Source: Faecalicatena contorta
Lineage (GTDB): Bacteria; Bacillota; Clostridia; Lachnospirales; Lachnospiraceae
Length of the DNA: 64,000 bases
Strand: one strand, 5' to 3'
Assembly: GCF_039521745.1 (NCBI RefSeq)
Contig: NZ_BAAACT010000050.1
The position numbers and the translations under genes are program-made. This document shows, piece by piece, positions 52,985 through 61,462 of this stretch (its first letter is position 1; each line of letters opens with the position of its first letter). The notes below the pieces were generated by a model. The model searched no databases. It saw only the letters and a program-made list of their open reading frames with translations, and was not told where the DNA came from.

Positions 52985-53671
52985 ATGAGTGAATTAAATC
53001 TGATGGTTACGATCAGTGACCGGAACCAGATCCGAAGGTTTCTGGCATTTTATAAAGAATATAACGTTAATATCATATTGATCTCCATGGGACGGGGAAC
53101 TGCTGAAGATGATGTGCTGCATTCCTTCGGCTTCGAGGCATCAGAAAAGGCCGTCCTTTTTGCCATGGTTACAACTAAAGAGTGGAAGACAATAAAGAGC
53201 GGCCTGGAAAAACAAGTTAAAATTGATATTCCGGGCACCGGGATCGTCTTTATCGTACCGGTAAGCAGCGTCGGCGGAAAAAAACAGCTGCAGTTTATAA
53301 CCGAAGGACGTAATTTTGAGAAAGAGGAGGAAAGTACGTTGAAGGACACGAAACATGAGCTTCTCGTTGTGATAGCTAACCAGGGATATACAGAACTGAT
53401 TATGGATGCCGCCAGAGGCGCAAAAGCGGGCGGAGGCACAGTCATTCATGCAAAAGGAACGGGGATGAAAAAATACGAGCATTTCCTGGGGGTTTCATTG
53501 GCTTCTGAAAAGGAAATGATCTTCATTGTGGCTAAAAGCGAAGACAAAAGCAGCATTATGAGGGCTGTCATGGATCAGGCCGGACTGGGAAGTAAGGCAA
53601 AAGCGATTGTGTTTTCCCTGCCTGTTACGGAAACTGCGGGGCTGCGGCTCATGGAGCAGGAGGATGATTAG
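52985..53671 (+). CDS. Tandem P-II-like regulatory protein
   Basis: 228 residues, two GlnB-like ferredoxin-fold domains (about 1-105 and 118-220). The second has GGGTVIHAKGTGMKKYEHFLG in the T-loop position (read as GGTVIHAKGTG) and IFIVAKSEDKSSIMRAVM; the first is more degenerate (IILISMGRGTAEDDVLHSFG). It lacks the Tyr uridylylation context of GlnB. It follows the DUF1538 gene by 23 bases, so by analogy with GlnK-AmtB it probably blocks or opens the DUF1538 transporter on binding a nucleotide or metabolite. Confidence 0.8.
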   Translation: MSELNLMVTISDRNQIRRFLAFYKEYNVNIILISMGRGTAEDDVLHSFGFEASEKAVLFAMVTTKEWKTIKSGLEKQVKIDIPGTGIVFIVPVSSVGGKKQLQFITEGRNFEKEEESTLKDTKHELLVVIANQGYTELIMDAARGAKAGGGTVIHAKGTGMKKYEHFLGVSLASEKEMIFIVAKSEDKSSIMRAVMDQAGLGSKAKAIVFSLPVTETAGLRLMEQEDD

Positions 53672-53683
53672 CAGGGCATCCTC

Positions 53684-54145
53684 CTAATCAGGCTTCACCT
53701 TATATACCATGATATGCTCCCCATGCAGATCCCGTTTTCCGTTAAAAGAAAAGCCAAACTTTTCATACAGGTGGATCGCTGCCTCGTTCCCTTCAATCAC
53801 ACTCAGATAAATTTTCCTACAGCGGTAATTTTGGATCAGCAATTTAAGCAGTTCGGATAAAGCGGCGGTCCCGTACCCCTTCCCCTGATATTTTTTATCA
53901 ATCAGCAGACGATCCATCCACAGTCTGCCAAAGGGAAGGTACTGCCATAGGAAGAATCCATACATGGCGAAGCCAACCATTGTATCACCGTCATAGATGC
54001 CTACCGGATGCCAGCGCTTACACCGGTCTGCCTCAGAGAGGCACTGCTCTACGGACTCGATAAAACCATGCTGGCTGCCGGCAATTTTTAATTTCAGGGC
54101 TGTTACTCTGTTCTCGTTCGTTATTGGTTCAAAATGAAGATTCAT
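53684..54145 (-). CDS. GNAT-family N-acetyltransferase
   Basis: 153 residues. Acetyl-CoA loop LLIDKKYQGKGYGTAAL (about 83-99), N-terminal MNLHFEPITNENRVTALKL and the final IYLSVIEGNEAAIHLYEKFGF. Resembles spermine/spermidine or amine acetyltransferases (BltD/PaiA-like). Monocistronic or with the next GNAT upstream (15 bases). Confidence 0.9.
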   Translation of the reverse strand: MNLHFEPITNENRVTALKLKIAGSQHGFIESVEQCLSEADRCKRWHPVGIYDGDTMVGFAMYGFFLWQYLPFGRLWMDRLLIDKKYQGKGYGTAALSELLKLLIQNYRCRKIYLSVIEGNEAAIHLYEKFGFSFNGKRDLHGEHIMVYKVKPD

Positions 54146-54160
54146 GATTGTACTCGCCTC

Positions 54161-54691
54161 TTAACTTTTTATTGACTGGTTCTCCCGTTTTACTGAATAT
54201 ACCAGGTGGGGCATATCTATTCCGTAATAATGTTTTGTAAACCCTCCGCAGACAGCCATACCATTTCGTATTGCCACATTCTGTGAAGGAATGTTGTTGT
54301 CTCGGATGATAGAATACACTTCCTCAATATGTAATTTCTCGAACGCATAATCCCTGCATGCAATGGCCGCCTCTGTGGCATATCCTTTATGCCAGTATGC
54401 CTTCTGGAAAAGGTAGCCTGCCTCCACGACTTCCCGGCCGCCTGCGTCCTGCATGGTCAGCCCACACTGGCCGATCATTTCTTCATTTTCTTTTAATATA
54501 ACCGCCCAAAGGCCAAAGCCATATTTTTCATATCTCCGGATCTGCCGGTCCAGCCAATCCTGCACCTCTTCGTCTGAAAATGCATGTTCATATGCATACA
54601 TGACCTCTGGGTCCTGCAGAATCCTGCAGAGTGCGTCGTAATCACCCTGATTCATTTTGCGTAAATATAATCGCTTTGTTTCCAATACCAT
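54161..54691 (-). CDS. GNAT-family acetyltransferase, RimJ/RimL type
   Basis: 176 residues. TKRLYLRKMNQGDYDALCRIL opens like RimJ/RimL; acetyl-CoA site EAGYLFQKAYWHKGYATEA and VYSIIRDNNIPSQNVAIRNGM. Acetylates protein N-termini or small amines. Followed by a second GNAT gene 15 bases downstream, forming a probable two-gene unit. Confidence 0.9.
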   Translation of the reverse strand: MVLETKRLYLRKMNQGDYDALCRILQDPEVMYAYEHAFSDEEVQDWLDRQIRRYEKYGFGLWAVILKENEEMIGQCGLTMQDAGGREVVEAGYLFQKAYWHKGYATEAAIACRDYAFEKLHIEEVYSIIRDNNIPSQNVAIRNGMAVCGGFTKHYYGIDMPHLVYSVKRENQSIKS

Positions 54692-54801
54692 GGTTATCTC
54701 ACCTTCTTTTCACTTAATAATTCGATGTCATATAGTCAGGTGCTACCGAAAAGGCATCCAAATTGGATGCCCAGGCATTAAGTAAAACTCCAATATTACT
54801 A

Positions 54802-54829
54802 TAACAGTTCAGACAGGCCCGAACTGTTA
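54802..54829. repeat. 28-bp palindrome, copy 2
   Basis: Starts TAACAGTTCAGAC and ends CGAACTGTTA. Nine-base perfect outer arms. Preceded by another hairpin, GGCATCCA / TGGATGCC at 54753-54771. Between the GNAT pair and the EFR1 gene. Confidence 0.7.
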
Positions 54830-54879
54830 CATATTACCGAACACTTATTTCCTATTCCAAACGGGGTGTTCTTGCACGC

Positions 54880-55626
54880 TTAAAGCGGGCACTGATAGCG
54901 CGGCTGTCCCATGCTCTTTTTCCCATATTCGATTGCCTCCACCGGGCAGCCGCAGATACAGGCCATACAGTGTGTACAGCGCTTTCCCCAGACCGGACGG
55001 TGATCCACGAGCTTTATATTATTGAGCGGACAGGCTTTCTCGCACTTTCCACATCCGATACAAGTATCCTTAGCATAAAACTTATCTGCATGAACATATA
55101 GAGGATAATAAAGGTCATTGACAATACTGCTCTTGATTTTATCTCTCGTCGTAATCTTCATTTCAGGAAGATTCTTTCCATCACGAATATACTCTGCCGC
55201 CTTCTGAATCTCCGGCAGGGCCTTTTTCACAATCATTTTCGCTTCCATTTCCTCCGGTGCCGGATACATGGCAATATAGTTCTCAGGCATTACAATCTCT
55301 GCACACCCCATATATATGAAATTCTTTTGCTCACAAAGCCTCTTCAGATACTTCTCTGCATTCCCGACTCCGCCGCCGCAGGTCATAACAAAATATACCT
55401 CGTGCGGTCCCTTAAATCTGGCCCGTTGAATCCATGCCTCCACCAGTCTCGGTATCCGCCAACCATAGGTTGGTAAGACAAAAACAAGTCTTTCTTCTTG
55501 TTTTACTTGAGCCCCTTCTTTCTCCTTAATCTTGTCATTCAAAAACACGGCCGGTTCTCCCAGAACCTCCGCTATTCGTTTTGCTGCATATTCGCTGTTT
55601 CCCGTACCGGAAAAATAAAAAATCAT
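54880..55626 (-). CDS. EFR1-type flavodoxin/ferredoxin fusion
   Basis: 248 residues. Flavodoxin-like fold with FMN loop MIFYFSGTGNSEYAAKRIAE (about 1-20), then two [4Fe-4S] motifs (CIGCGKCEKAC at about 192-202, CTHCMACICGCP at about 219-230). It can couple flavin and ferredoxin electrons; partners are unknown. Complete, with a normal ATG. Downstream of a tandem-repeat region. Confidence 0.9.
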   Translation of the reverse strand: MIFYFSGTGNSEYAAKRIAEVLGEPAVFLNDKIKEKEGAQVKQEERLVFVLPTYGWRIPRLVEAWIQRARFKGPHEVYFVMTCGGGVGNAEKYLKRLCEQKNFIYMGCAEIVMPENYIAMYPAPEEMEAKMIVKKALPEIQKAAEYIRDGKNLPEMKITTRDKIKSSIVNDLYYPLYVHADKFYAKDTCIGCGKCEKACPLNNIKLVDHRPVWGKRCTHCMACICGCPVEAIEYGKKSMGQPRYQCPL

Positions 55627-55674
55627 AGACGCTCCTCCTGCACTGATGTGATTTTTTCTTTTCTATCATAACCA

Positions 55675-55918
55675 CTCTGCGTACATTATATCACGACCGC
55701 AAGCGGTCATGATGCCTCCGGCGGATGCGCAGCAGCTTTCTGCGGTTCCGCAGAAACTGCCTGATGCGCAATGATATAATGGTACGCTCTGCGTACATTA
55801 TATCATGACCGCAAGCGGTCACGATGCCCCCGGCGGATGCGCAGCAGCTTTCTGCGGTTCCGCAGAAACTGCCTGATGCGCAATGATATAATGGTACGCT
55901 CTGCGTACATTATATCAT
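55675..55918. repeat. 112-bp tandem duplication of a hairpin-rich unit
   Basis: Two full 112-base units (55675-55786, 55787-55898) with three or four differences, and 20 bases of a third. Each unit has nested dyads: GTACATTATATCA with TGATATAATGGTAC at the ends, GACCGC AA GCGGTC, and TTTCTGCGG TT CCGCAGAAA. Fills the gap between the EFR1 and acetyltransferase genes. Confidence 0.85.
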
Positions 55919-55953
55919 AAATCTATCATTCATGATCACCATTTTCTTTCGGT

Positions 55954-56574
55954 TCATAGGTTCTGTACCACATTCCAGGCCTCCGTATCAAATTCCCTGT
56001 CTTTGTAATAAAACTTTTTATCTTCCTCCGTAATCATCCGGATCACCTTGCAGGGATTTCCCCCTGCTACTACCCAGTCAGGGATGTTCTTTGTCACCAC
56101 ACTCCCCGCACCGATGACCGTATTGCTTCCGATATGTACCCCAGGAAGAATCACTGTATTTCCGCCGATCCACACATTATCACCTAGGGTGACCTCTATG
56201 CCATATTCATACTTCGAGTTTCTCGATACCGGATGCACCGGATGGCCGGCCGTATAGATGGCGACATTCGGGGCCAGCTGGCAATTGTCACCGATTGTTA
56301 CTTTCGCCACGTCTATAATCGTACAGTTATAATTTGCAAAGAAGTTCTTTCCTGCCTCAATGTTAAAACCATAATCACAATAAAACGGAGGATTAATAAA
56401 AGCATCTTCCGATTTACCCAGCATTTCTTTTATGATCTTTTTTATCTCCTCATAGTCGGAGCGGTCCACAGAGTTCAGCTTCTGCATCAGCCTTCTGCAT
56501 CTCTTCTGTTCCTCCATTACGGCATCATCCGAAATATATGCCATTCCCAGATCCCTTCGTTTTCTGTTATCCAT
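55954..56574 (-). CDS. Maltose/galactoside O-acetyltransferase-like (left-handed beta-helix)
   Basis: 206 residues from ATG 56574 (AGGAGGG upstream). N-terminal helical part, then hexapeptide repeats: NCTIIDVAKVTIGDNCQLAP, IYTAGHPVHP, VWIGGNTVILPGVHIGSNTV (catalytic His in AGHPVHP). Acetylates a sugar hydroxyl with acetyl-CoA. Upstream, the MATE gene is on the same strand 61 bases away. Confidence 0.93.
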   Translation of the reverse strand: MDNRKRRDLGMAYISDDAVMEEQKRCRRLMQKLNSVDRSDYEEIKKIIKEMLGKSEDAFINPPFYCDYGFNIEAGKNFFANYNCTIIDVAKVTIGDNCQLAPNVAIYTAGHPVHPVSRNSKYEYGIEVTLGDNVWIGGNTVILPGVHIGSNTVIGAGSVVTKNIPDWVVAGGNPCKVIRMITEEDKKFYYKDREFDTEAWNVVQNL

Positions 56575-56635
56575 ATTCATTCCCTCCTGATCTTTATCTC
56601 TGATTCTTATTGTTTCTTCCATTTTTGATGATTGT

Positions 56636-57991
56636 TTATATTGTATCAGTTGTCAGATTTTTCATCCATCCATATTTTTTATAATGCCGGTATACTGCGG
56701 GAAGCTTCACGAATTCGTCCAGGTTCAGCAGGAAATAAACTGCAGGAACCGGAATCTTCCATACAAATGCCGCCAGTATCCCAATGGGTACAATAATCAC
56801 CCACATTGTTACCAGATCGCAGAAAAGGCCAAACCTGGTGTCGCCCCCGGCGCAAAAGATTCCGGCAATTGTGGTAGAATTCAAGGACTTTCCTATCATG
56901 TAATAGGCACATATGAGCAGCATGATTTTCAGGTATTCCTGTGCCTGGCCACTGAGGCCGGCTGCGAAACGGATGACCAGCGGACTGCATGCAAGAATCA
57001 GGATCCCTGACGCCGCCCCCGCGGCAAGCGACAGCCTGCAAAGCCTGCCGCCATATTCCTTTGCCAGTTTCAGTTCTCCTCTTCCGAGTTCATTTCCAAT
57101 CAGAATTCCACTGCCGGTTCCAATTCCAAGACACATACATGCGATAATATTTTTCACAATATTGGCAATGGAATTGGCCGCAACTGCATCGCTTCCCAGG
57201 CGCCCCATAATCACGGAAAACATGGCAAATCCACAGCCCCATACCAGTTCATTTGCCAGTACGGGTACAGTATAGCGATAAAAATCTTTTTTCAGCCTTC
57301 TCTGATCCATCGCCATATATTTCCATCGGATGCGCACCGCATCTTTCTTTCTGTTTTCGAGAAGTACCAGCAGCAATTCCACGGCCCTTGAAATCGTTGT
57401 TGCAAGGGCAGCCCCTGCGATTCCCATATTGGGAAAGCCTAAAAGTCCAAATATCAAAGCTGCATTTAATATGATATTCAGGACAACGGAGATGGAGCCG
57501 TATGCTGTACTTTTCATCGTCCTGCCGCTGTTCTTCATCATACACAGATAGATCTGGGAAACACTTGTAAACAGATAGGATGGACTAACAATTTTAAGAT
57601 ACGGAATTCCCAACAGGATCAGCTCTCCATTATTTGTAAAAATGCGCATCAGCGCTCCGGGAATCAATGCCGCGCCTAGAAAGAACATGCCTGAGACCAC
57701 ACCAGACAAGCGCAGGACAACCGCCAGAATCTTTTCCATTGATTCCGTATCGCCTTTTCCCCAGTACTGTGCCGCCAGGACAGTAGTCCCAATAGCCAGT
57801 GCCGCATAAAACAAGTTCAGTACAAATTGCACCTGGGCTGCCAGGGATACAGCCGCCAGGGCGCTCTGATTTAAAAAACCCAGCATTAGGGCGTCTGACG
57901 CGCTGACCAGGGCTGCCATCAGATTCTGCATGGTAATTGGTAAAACAAGGACAAACAGTTTTCTATAAAATTCATTCTTTTTTATTTTCAT
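56636..57991 (-). CDS. MATE-family efflux transporter
   Basis: 451 residues from ATG 57991, twelve hydrophobic helices. FVLVLPITMQNLMAALVSAS and MLGFLNQSALAAVSLAAQVQ are the MatE N-terminal blocks. Its ribosome binding site is a run of eleven G (minus strand) ending in GAGGCA before the ATG, an unusual arrangement that could change length by slippage. In the same direction as the acetyltransferase gene. Confidence 0.9.
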   Translation of the reverse strand: MKIKKNEFYRKLFVLVLPITMQNLMAALVSASDALMLGFLNQSALAAVSLAAQVQFVLNLFYAALAIGTTVLAAQYWGKGDTESMEKILAVVLRLSGVVSGMFFLGAALIPGALMRIFTNNGELILLGIPYLKIVSPSYLFTSVSQIYLCMMKNSGRTMKSTAYGSISVVLNIILNAALIFGLLGFPNMGIAGAALATTISRAVELLLVLLENRKKDAVRIRWKYMAMDQRRLKKDFYRYTVPVLANELVWGCGFAMFSVIMGRLGSDAVAANSIANIVKNIIACMCLGIGTGSGILIGNELGRGELKLAKEYGGRLCRLSLAAGAASGILILACSPLVIRFAAGLSGQAQEYLKIMLLICAYYMIGKSLNSTTIAGIFCAGGDTRFGLFCDLVTMWVIIVPIGILAAFVWKIPVPAVYFLLNLDEFVKLPAVYRHYKKYGWMKNLTTDTI

Positions 57992-57996
57992 TGCCT

Positions 57997-58007
57997 CCCC
58001 CCCCCCC
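57997..58007 (-). promoter_or_regulatory. Poly-G tract within the MATE ribosome binding site
   Basis: Eleven consecutive G on the minus strand, five bases before the ATG of the MATE gene. Homopolymers of this length are prone to replication slippage. Confidence 0.7.
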
Positions 58008-58055
58008 ACAAATTCAGCGTATTGTCAAGTTGATCGTTATTTAGGTCAGTTTAAC

Positions 58056-58084
58056 AGTAAGTTAATTATTATTTGATGTACTAG
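58056..58084. repeat. 29-bp repeat, copy 2
   Basis: 26 of 29 bases match 31868-31896; located 65-93 bases upstream of the MATE start, next to the 28-bp palindrome copy 3. Confidence 0.6.
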
Positions 58085-58099
58085 TATGATATGATAAGG

Positions 58100-58127
58100 T
58101 AACAGTCCTGGTCTGCCTGAACTGTTA
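58100..58127. repeat. 28-bp palindrome, copy 3
   Basis: Starts TAACAGTCCTGG, ends CCTGAACTGTTA. Same length and end sequences as copies 1 and 2. In the divergent region between MATE and AraC genes. Confidence 0.65.
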
Positions 58128-58249
58128 CATGATAAGAATAGATTCCTCGGGTTTTTCTTGTGATATATTATAATAATATTATTGAAACCCGCTTAATTCT
58201 ATCAATATCTTCTTTAATTTTTATAATAATCGTATTTGTGAGGTGTTTT

Positions 58250-59146
58250 ATGGCTAAAGTCACTCTGGATCTTATGCATGATGCTTCTGAAATTGTCCAT
58301 TATGATACGGCAGGTATCCCTTTATATATCAGAACCGGCAGTCTGGATCATTATCCGGATAAGCGCGCCCTCTGCCACTGGCATGAGGATATCGAATTTA
58401 TCCGGATCCTGAAAGGCAGGATGAATTACAGCATCAATGGGAAAAAAATATTATTGAATGAAAATGACTGCCTCATGGTGAATGCAAAACAGATGCACTA
58501 TGGGTATTCTCAGAACCAGCAGAATTGTATATTTATATGTATTCTGATTCACCCGGGTCTGCTTACGGCAAACCAACTGCTGAAACAGAAATACTTTGCG
58601 CCCATATTAGATAATTCCTGCCTGGAGTATCTCCACTTCCGTCCGCAGGATGCACTTCATCATGAAATGATGGCGTTCCTTGACCAGACCATGCGGCGGA
58701 AGGAACAGGCTGCCCCTGGATATGAACTGGAAGTGGCCGGCTCTATGCTGCTCATGTGGAGCCGTCTTCTCAGTCTCCCGCAGATGGCCTCCCAAGCACC
58801 GGAGGCGCGTCCCGACTCCGATCTTACAATTCAAAAAGACATGGTATCGTTCATTTATCAGAATTACGCTGAAAAGTTAACACTAGACGACATAGCCGCC
58901 GCGGGGAACGTCAGCCGCAGCAAATGCTGTATCATCTTTAAACTTTATCTGCAGCAGTCCCCTATAGATTTCTTAAATCATTACCGGCTCGAGGTCAGCT
59001 GCAGCCTGCTGAAAACCACCGCACTCAGGATCACACAGGTCGCAACAGCATGTGGATTCAATCACCACAGCTATTACTCGAAAATTTTTATGCAAAACTA
59101 TGGGTGCACGCCAAATGACTTCAGAAAGCGTCACCGGGCAGAATAA
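58250..59146 (+). CDS. AraC-family transcriptional regulator with cupin sensor
   Basis: 298 residues from ATG 58250 (GAGGTG). Cupin-like N-terminus: CHWHEDIEFIRILKGRMNY, LNENDCLMVNAKQMHYG; two helix-turn-helix motifs at about 205-290 (LTLDDIAAAGNVSRSKCCII, ITQVATACGFNHHSYYSKIF). The type that reads sugars. Divergent from the MATE/acetyltransferase genes and probably controls them. Confidence 0.92.
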   Translation: MAKVTLDLMHDASEIVHYDTAGIPLYIRTGSLDHYPDKRALCHWHEDIEFIRILKGRMNYSINGKKILLNENDCLMVNAKQMHYGYSQNQQNCIFICILIHPGLLTANQLLKQKYFAPILDNSCLEYLHFRPQDALHHEMMAFLDQTMRRKEQAAPGYELEVAGSMLLMWSRLLSLPQMASQAPEARPDSDLTIQKDMVSFIYQNYAEKLTLDDIAAAGNVSRSKCCIIFKLYLQQSPIDFLNHYRLEVSCSLLKTTALRITQVATACGFNHHSYYSKIFMQNYGCTPNDFRKRHRAE

Positions 59147-59233
59147 GCCCGGGCCTTTTTGCATAGCGTGCTATGTGTTTATTCTTCTCTTCACCACTCT
59201 ATTGTATTGAAGCCGATCTCCATATCCAGAATT

Positions 59234-61462
59234 TTAAAGTAATGGGCTTGCCTCTCCGATGCCGAATACCCCGAGACGATGAAGGGCTCTTGTACATGCG
59301 ATATATAAGAGGTTTTTATCTTCTTTGCTGCTGTAGTTTTCCAGGTTGGCATCGCATATAAGAACCGCATCAAACTCCAGCCCTTTTGACATATAGACAG
59401 GCATGACAAATCCTCCCACAAGCTTCGGCATGCTCCCCTCCTGTATCAGCTGAATCTCCATCCTGTCCCTCAGGCTTTCAAACAAGTCACGGGCATTTTT
59501 CTCACTCTTGCAGAGCAGCCCAATGGACCGGTATCCGTTCTCAAGGCAGAAATCGACCTCATCGGCAATCATAGCGTCCAGCTCCCTCTGACTGCCGGCC
59601 ATATGAATCTCCGGCTCATCCCCTTTACGGTTAAAGCTTTTAATTTCTGGCCTGTGTTCAATAAATTTCAGGCTGTAGTTCAATATCTCATTCGTGCATC
59701 GGAAACTCTTATCCATGGTTATCAGAGAGGATCTTCTCATATTCAGGATATTCCTTATCTGTTCATATAGAGACAGGTTCTCCTGTTTTTCCAGCGTCTG
59801 GTTAATATCTCCCAGAATTGTGAATTTGGAGTTAGAAAACAACAGGTGAAAGATCTCATATTGAAGAGGATAATAGTCCTGTGCTTCATCTATTACCACT
59901 TGTTTGATGTCCTGATACCTGATCCTGCCGCCCTCTGCTCCCCCTGCTGCAGAATATGCGTTCTGGGGGTCTCTCTGCGAATACCTGCCTGCTCCGTTCA
60001 TTTTCAGATGTAAATATGCCAGGGCAATGGCATCATCGTAATATAAATAACCGGTATCCAAATTTTCCTGTGTATAATCCAGTATCTCGTCCAGGCTGCT
60101 GCAGGCCAGTGAATCTCCCGACAGACTGCGGAAGTATGCTTTATCGCAGAACAGTTTCTGGTAGAGGCTGAAAAGATCAGGCTCCGTAAATTTTTGAATC
60201 TCCTGCTTGATCATTATCTTTTCCGCTTTCCGGATTCTTCCCTTATTTGAATCACGGATTAAGTCCAGAATAATACCTTCGAGCTGCTTAAGCTTAATTC
60301 CCAGGGGAGTTTCTTCTCTGCCCAGTACTTTATTGCGCAAAGCCTCTTTTCTCACAATACACTTATCCTCATAGTACACATCTTCAAACTCAATCCACTT
60401 ATGTGGCAGATCTTTGATAAACTGGTTTAAAATATCCAGGAATTGAAGAGAAGTTTTAAACTCAATGCTGCTTTTTATTATCTTATGGTATTCCCTGCTT
60501 GTAATCAGATTCTCCAGAAATTTATTCTTGGACTGGATGCGTTTTGTCTTCAGGACGGAGGCAAGGATATCTTCGAATACGATGGAGACAACATTACTTT
60601 CCCCCAGCTCCGGCAGTACCTCTGAGATGTAGTGTTCAAACAGGGAATTGGGCGAGATAATCAAGATATTATTTGCCGCCAGCCTTCCCGAAAGGCCCTG
60701 ATACATCAGATATGCGGCCCGGTGCAGCGCAATCGAAGTTTTTCCGCTTCCCGCAACACCCTGCACCATCATCAAATCATTTTCCATATCCCGGATAACC
60801 AGATCCTGCTCCCGCTGTATTGTCTCAACAATTGCTTTCATCTTGGTGGAAGTGTTTCTGAACAGCAGCTGCCGCAGAAATTCATCGACGATCTGTACAT
60901 CCGCATCAAAAAAATATTCCAGCTTCCCGTCACGAATCTCATACTGCCGCTTCAGGTTTACCTCGCCTGCAATCCGGCCAGCAGGCGCATCATAAAAAAC
61001 CTTACCGGTCAGGAAGCGGTAGAAAACACTGGCAATGGGTGATCTCCAGTCATAAATATACATTTCATGCGATGTTTCTTCCTTTAGAGAAGCGCGTCCT
61101 ATATAGATTTTCTCGAAATCGTCTTCCCCCTCGAATTTAAAATCAATCCGGGCAAAATAAGGTGACTTTATGATCTTCTCCAGCAAAGATATTTTATGTT
61201 CCATTTCCTCATAGGCCACAATCTTATCCGTCACAAAATTCATATCCTGACTTAGTTCGGCAAGCGCCTCAAAACCATCCGAGGACCAGAGGTCCGGTAT
61301 CGAGTGAGACGTGTTATCACGCATTTCCTTCTTGGCTTTTATAATATCCGATTTGTTTTCCTCATTGCGCTTACGGGCACGTTCCAGCTGTTTCAGTGCC
61401 AGCGCCTTTGTATCCTCGAATCTATGATTCTCAAATTCCAGTTCAGACTGTTTGTATTCCAT
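59234..61462 (-). CDS. helD: HelD-like RNA polymerase-associated helicase
   Basis: 742 residues. N-terminal long coiled coil (about 1-60), UvrD-like helicase core: Walker A MVQGVAGSGKTSIALHRAAY, LIISPNSLFEHYISEVLPELG (read in part), DEAQDYYPLQYEI, DKSFRCTNEI, and a C-terminal VYMSKGLEFDAVLIC. Removes stalled RNA polymerase from DNA in Firmicutes. Ribosome site AAAGGTG. Monocistronic, adjacent to a large palindrome. Confidence 0.93.
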   Translation of the reverse strand: MEYKQSELEFENHRFEDTKALALKQLERARKRNEENKSDIIKAKKEMRDNTSHSIPDLWSSDGFEALAELSQDMNFVTDKIVAYEEMEHKISLLEKIIKSPYFARIDFKFEGEDDFEKIYIGRASLKEETSHEMYIYDWRSPIASVFYRFLTGKVFYDAPAGRIAGEVNLKRQYEIRDGKLEYFFDADVQIVDEFLRQLLFRNTSTKMKAIVETIQREQDLVIRDMENDLMMVQGVAGSGKTSIALHRAAYLMYQGLSGRLAANNILIISPNSLFEHYISEVLPELGESNVVSIVFEDILASVLKTKRIQSKNKFLENLITSREYHKIIKSSIEFKTSLQFLDILNQFIKDLPHKWIEFEDVYYEDKCIVRKEALRNKVLGREETPLGIKLKQLEGIILDLIRDSNKGRIRKAEKIMIKQEIQKFTEPDLFSLYQKLFCDKAYFRSLSGDSLACSSLDEILDYTQENLDTGYLYYDDAIALAYLHLKMNGAGRYSQRDPQNAYSAAGGAEGGRIRYQDIKQVVIDEAQDYYPLQYEIFHLLFSNSKFTILGDINQTLEKQENLSLYEQIRNILNMRRSSLITMDKSFRCTNEILNYSLKFIEHRPEIKSFNRKGDEPEIHMAGSQRELDAMIADEVDFCLENGYRSIGLLCKSEKNARDLFESLRDRMEIQLIQEGSMPKLVGGFVMPVYMSKGLEFDAVLICDANLENYSSKEDKNLLYIACTRALHRLGVFGIGEASPLL

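Noticed and set aside
53658..53685. Hairpin AGGAGGATG / CATCCTCCT as a terminator between the P-II-like and GNAT genes
   Set aside because: The stem is real but no T run follows on either strand, and it overlaps the end of the coding sequence, so termination is not supported.
55675..55918. Tandem repeats as a possible CRISPR array
   Set aside because: Only two full units with 112-base period and no spacer variation; no cas genes.
31868..58084. The 29-bp repeat pair as attL/attR of an integrated element
   Set aside because: No integrase, phage or conjugation genes lie between; gene content is ordinary.
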